NCBI GenBank assembly: GCA_031270875.1
Contig: JAISXC010000218.1
Coordinates: 1 to 7,855, forward strand
Direction of reading: 5' to 3'
From: Desulfovibrio sp.
Lineage (GTDB): Bacteria > Desulfobacterota > Desulfovibrionia > Desulfovibrionales > Desulfovibrionaceae
DNA: 7,855 nucleotides
Part shown: positions 6,699-7,855 of the stretch, in pieces
Layout of the letters: the number at the start of each line of letters is the position of its first letter
Position numbering within the stretch: position 1 is the first letter of the stretch
Translations under genes and position numbers: made by a program
The notes under the pieces: model-generated
Told to the model about the DNA's origin: nothing
Seen by the model: only the letters and a program-made list of their open reading frames with translations
Databases searched by the model: none

Positions 6699-7643
6699 AT
6701 GGAAGCTTCATCCGGCTCTTCCCGCTCTGAAAATCCCGGCGATTGCGGCCAGGAGGCATTCCCGGGACAGACGGGGGTGCAGGTGTGCATTGTCACCGGC
6801 CTCTCAGGGGCCGGCAAAAGCACTGCCCTGCAAGTCTTTGAGGATTTGAATTATTTTACCGTGGATGGTTTGCCGGCCAACCTCGCCCCTGAAATGGCGA
6901 ACATGATGAAGCTCCATCCCATGTCGCATTTCAAGGGCATTGCTTTGGGTATGGACATGCGGCAAAGCAATTTTCCCGGTGAGATAAACGAAGCCTTGTC
7001 CGTTTTGAGCGAGCGGGGCATCCGGCCCTGGCTGATTTTTCTGGAGGCGCGGACGCAAGAAATTATCCGTCGCTATGCCACAACGCGCAGGCCGCATCCG
7101 CTGGAACGCAAGGGCATGGGCCTGGAGGCCGCGCTCACGCTTGAGCGTGAAAGTTTGACCACCTTGCGGGAACTGGCGGACATAGTCATTGATACAACAA
7201 AATTTTCCGTGCATGATCTGCGCAGAGCGATCCAGAAACGCTGGAGCGGCCATCACAGCAAATTGCGCGCCGTCCGCGTCAACGTGATATCTTTTGGCTT
7301 CAAATACGGCGTCCCCCGCGAGGCGGACATTGTCTTTGATTTGCGTTTTCTTCCCAATCCGTATTTTGTTGAGGAGTTACGCCCTCTTTGCGGCAAGGAC
7401 AAAGCCGTCGCCGACTATGTTTTCGCCACGGAGAAGGCAGTGGAATTTTGCAGGAAGTTGAACGATCTGCTTTGTTTCATGCTTCCCATGATGGAGGCGG
7501 AAGGGCGTTACCGTGTCGCCGTCGCGCTGGGCTGCACCGGCGGGCGGCACCGCTCGGTGGCTGTGACGGAGGAGGTCGCGCAGACGCTCCGGCAGGCGGA
7601 TTATCCCGTTTCGCTTGAGCACAGGCATCTTGAGCTGGGTTGA
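6699..7643 (+). CDS. rapZ: RapZ family P-loop nucleotide-binding protein
   Basis: In E. coli, RapZ senses glucosamine-6-phosphate and directs the small RNA GlmZ to RNase E. Elsewhere its role is less defined. Walker A is GLSGAGKST (34-42 counted from ATG 6699), followed by the family segments FTVDGLPANL, VISFGFKYGVPREADIVFDLRFLPNPYF and the C-terminal GCTGGRHRS (278-286). From ATG 6699 the protein is 314 residues, with about 27 extra Ser/Gly-rich residues before the usual start. GTG 6777 would give 288, near the E. coli length of 284, but the good AGGAGG (6751-6756) is 20 bases away, so neither start is well supported. The C-terminus stops at HLELG and lacks the Lys/Arg-rich tail of the E. 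coli protein. The gene begins 13 bases after hpf, with no ptsN between. Confidence 0.94.
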   Translation: MEASSGSSRSENPGDCGQEAFPGQTGVQVCIVTGLSGAGKSTALQVFEDLNYFTVDGLPANLAPEMANMMKLHPMSHFKGIALGMDMRQSNFPGEINEALSVLSERGIRPWLIFLEARTQEIIRRYATTRRPHPLERKGMGLEAALTLERESLTTLRELADIVIDTTKFSVHDLRRAIQKRWSGHHSKLRAVRVNVISFGFKYGVPREADIVFDLRFLPNPYFVEELRPLCGKDKAVADYVFATEKAVEFCRKLNDLLCFMLPMMEAEGRYRVAVALGCTGGRHRSVAVTEEVAQTLRQADYPVSLEHRHLELG

Positions 7644-7679
7644 AACTGCCGGGCATCACGCCAACGGCACGGATTTTCC

Positions 7680-7855
7680 ATGATTGAGAAAAACACGACC
7701 GAAATAGGCATAATTATCGTTTCTTACGCCGACTACGGTTCAGCCATGCTGCGCGCCGCGGAATCCGTTCTCGGCCCGCTCAGCGACTGCACTTCCATCA
7801 GCGTGACCATGGAAAACGAAGTCTCCGAAATCGTCCGCCGTCTGGATGACGCCGT
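7680..7855 (+). CDS. PTS mannose-family EIIA-like protein, N-terminal part (runs off window), lacking the active-site His
   Basis: The visible 58 residues align without gaps to the start of mannose-type IIA domains: EIGIIIVSYADYGSAMLRAAE against IAIVIGTHGWAAEQLLKTAE of E. coli ManX, the first strand, active-site loop and helix of the fold. In ManX the His in THG is phosphorylated by HPr. Here the corresponding residue is Tyr16 (TAC 7725-7727), and no His occurs anywhere in the visible part. The gene starts 36 bases after rapZ. ATG 7680 has only a weak GGA (7671-7673) six bases before it. Mannose-type PTS genes following rapZ are, as I recall, a Desulfovibrio trait. The family call is fairly secure from pattern. 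Loss of phosphorylation is inference, and the rest of the protein, including any IIB domain, is outside the window. Confidence 0.75.
   Translation, partial: MIEKNTTEIGIIIVSYADYGSAMLRAAESVLGPLSDCTSISVTMENEVSEIVRRLDDA

Noticed and set aside
1..7855. Mobile elements, CRISPR repeats, tRNA or rRNA genes, defence systems
   Set aside because: No terminal inverted repeats, regularly spaced direct repeats, transposase or nuclease motifs, or RNA gene signatures were seen on either strand.

Overview
The window is a bacterial chromosomal segment of moderate GC content (roughly 55% by eye) with every supported gene on the + strand. The protein sequences and the rpoN-hpf-rapZ-EIIA(Man) order suggest a delta-type (Desulfobacterota) organism, most likely a Desulfovibrio relative. 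That assignment rests on recalled family resemblance, not on a search. There is no rRNA, tRNA, CRISPR array, insertion sequence, integrase or phage gene, and no gene-free stretch longer than about 120 bases.

Region 1 (1-2067) holds the 3' part of clpA, the ClpP-partner unfoldase, followed by nadK (NAD kinase). Region 2 (2068-3132) holds one protein gene I cannot name with confidence. Its second half looks weakly like DUF4406/nucleoside deoxyribosyltransferase-fold proteins. Its start is peculiar: the only upstream ATG lies one frame away, across a run of eight A. Region 3 (3133-4566) is a complete gatB, with no gatA or gatC next to it.

Region 4 (4567-7855) begins with a 120-base leader that carries a near-match to a sigma-54 promoter and a small hairpin. 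It is followed by rpoN (sigma-54), hpf (long-form ribosome hibernation factor), rapZ, and the first 58 codons of a mannose-family PTS IIA gene. This is a variant of the rpoN/nitrogen-PTS neighbourhood of proteobacteria. The ptsN gene usually found between hpf and rapZ is missing. RapZ lacks the basic C-terminal tail that the E. coli protein uses to bind RNA. The IIA-like protein has tyrosine where the phosphorylated histidine should be, and no histidine at all in its visible part. Together these suggest that here the cluster has been rewired away from ordinary phosphorelay signalling.

Most of the window is ordinary housekeeping. The points worth a second look are the His-to-Tyr change in the IIA protein, the absent ptsN and altered RapZ tail, the possible sigma-54-type site in front of rpoN itself, and the unidentified gene with its A8-tract start.
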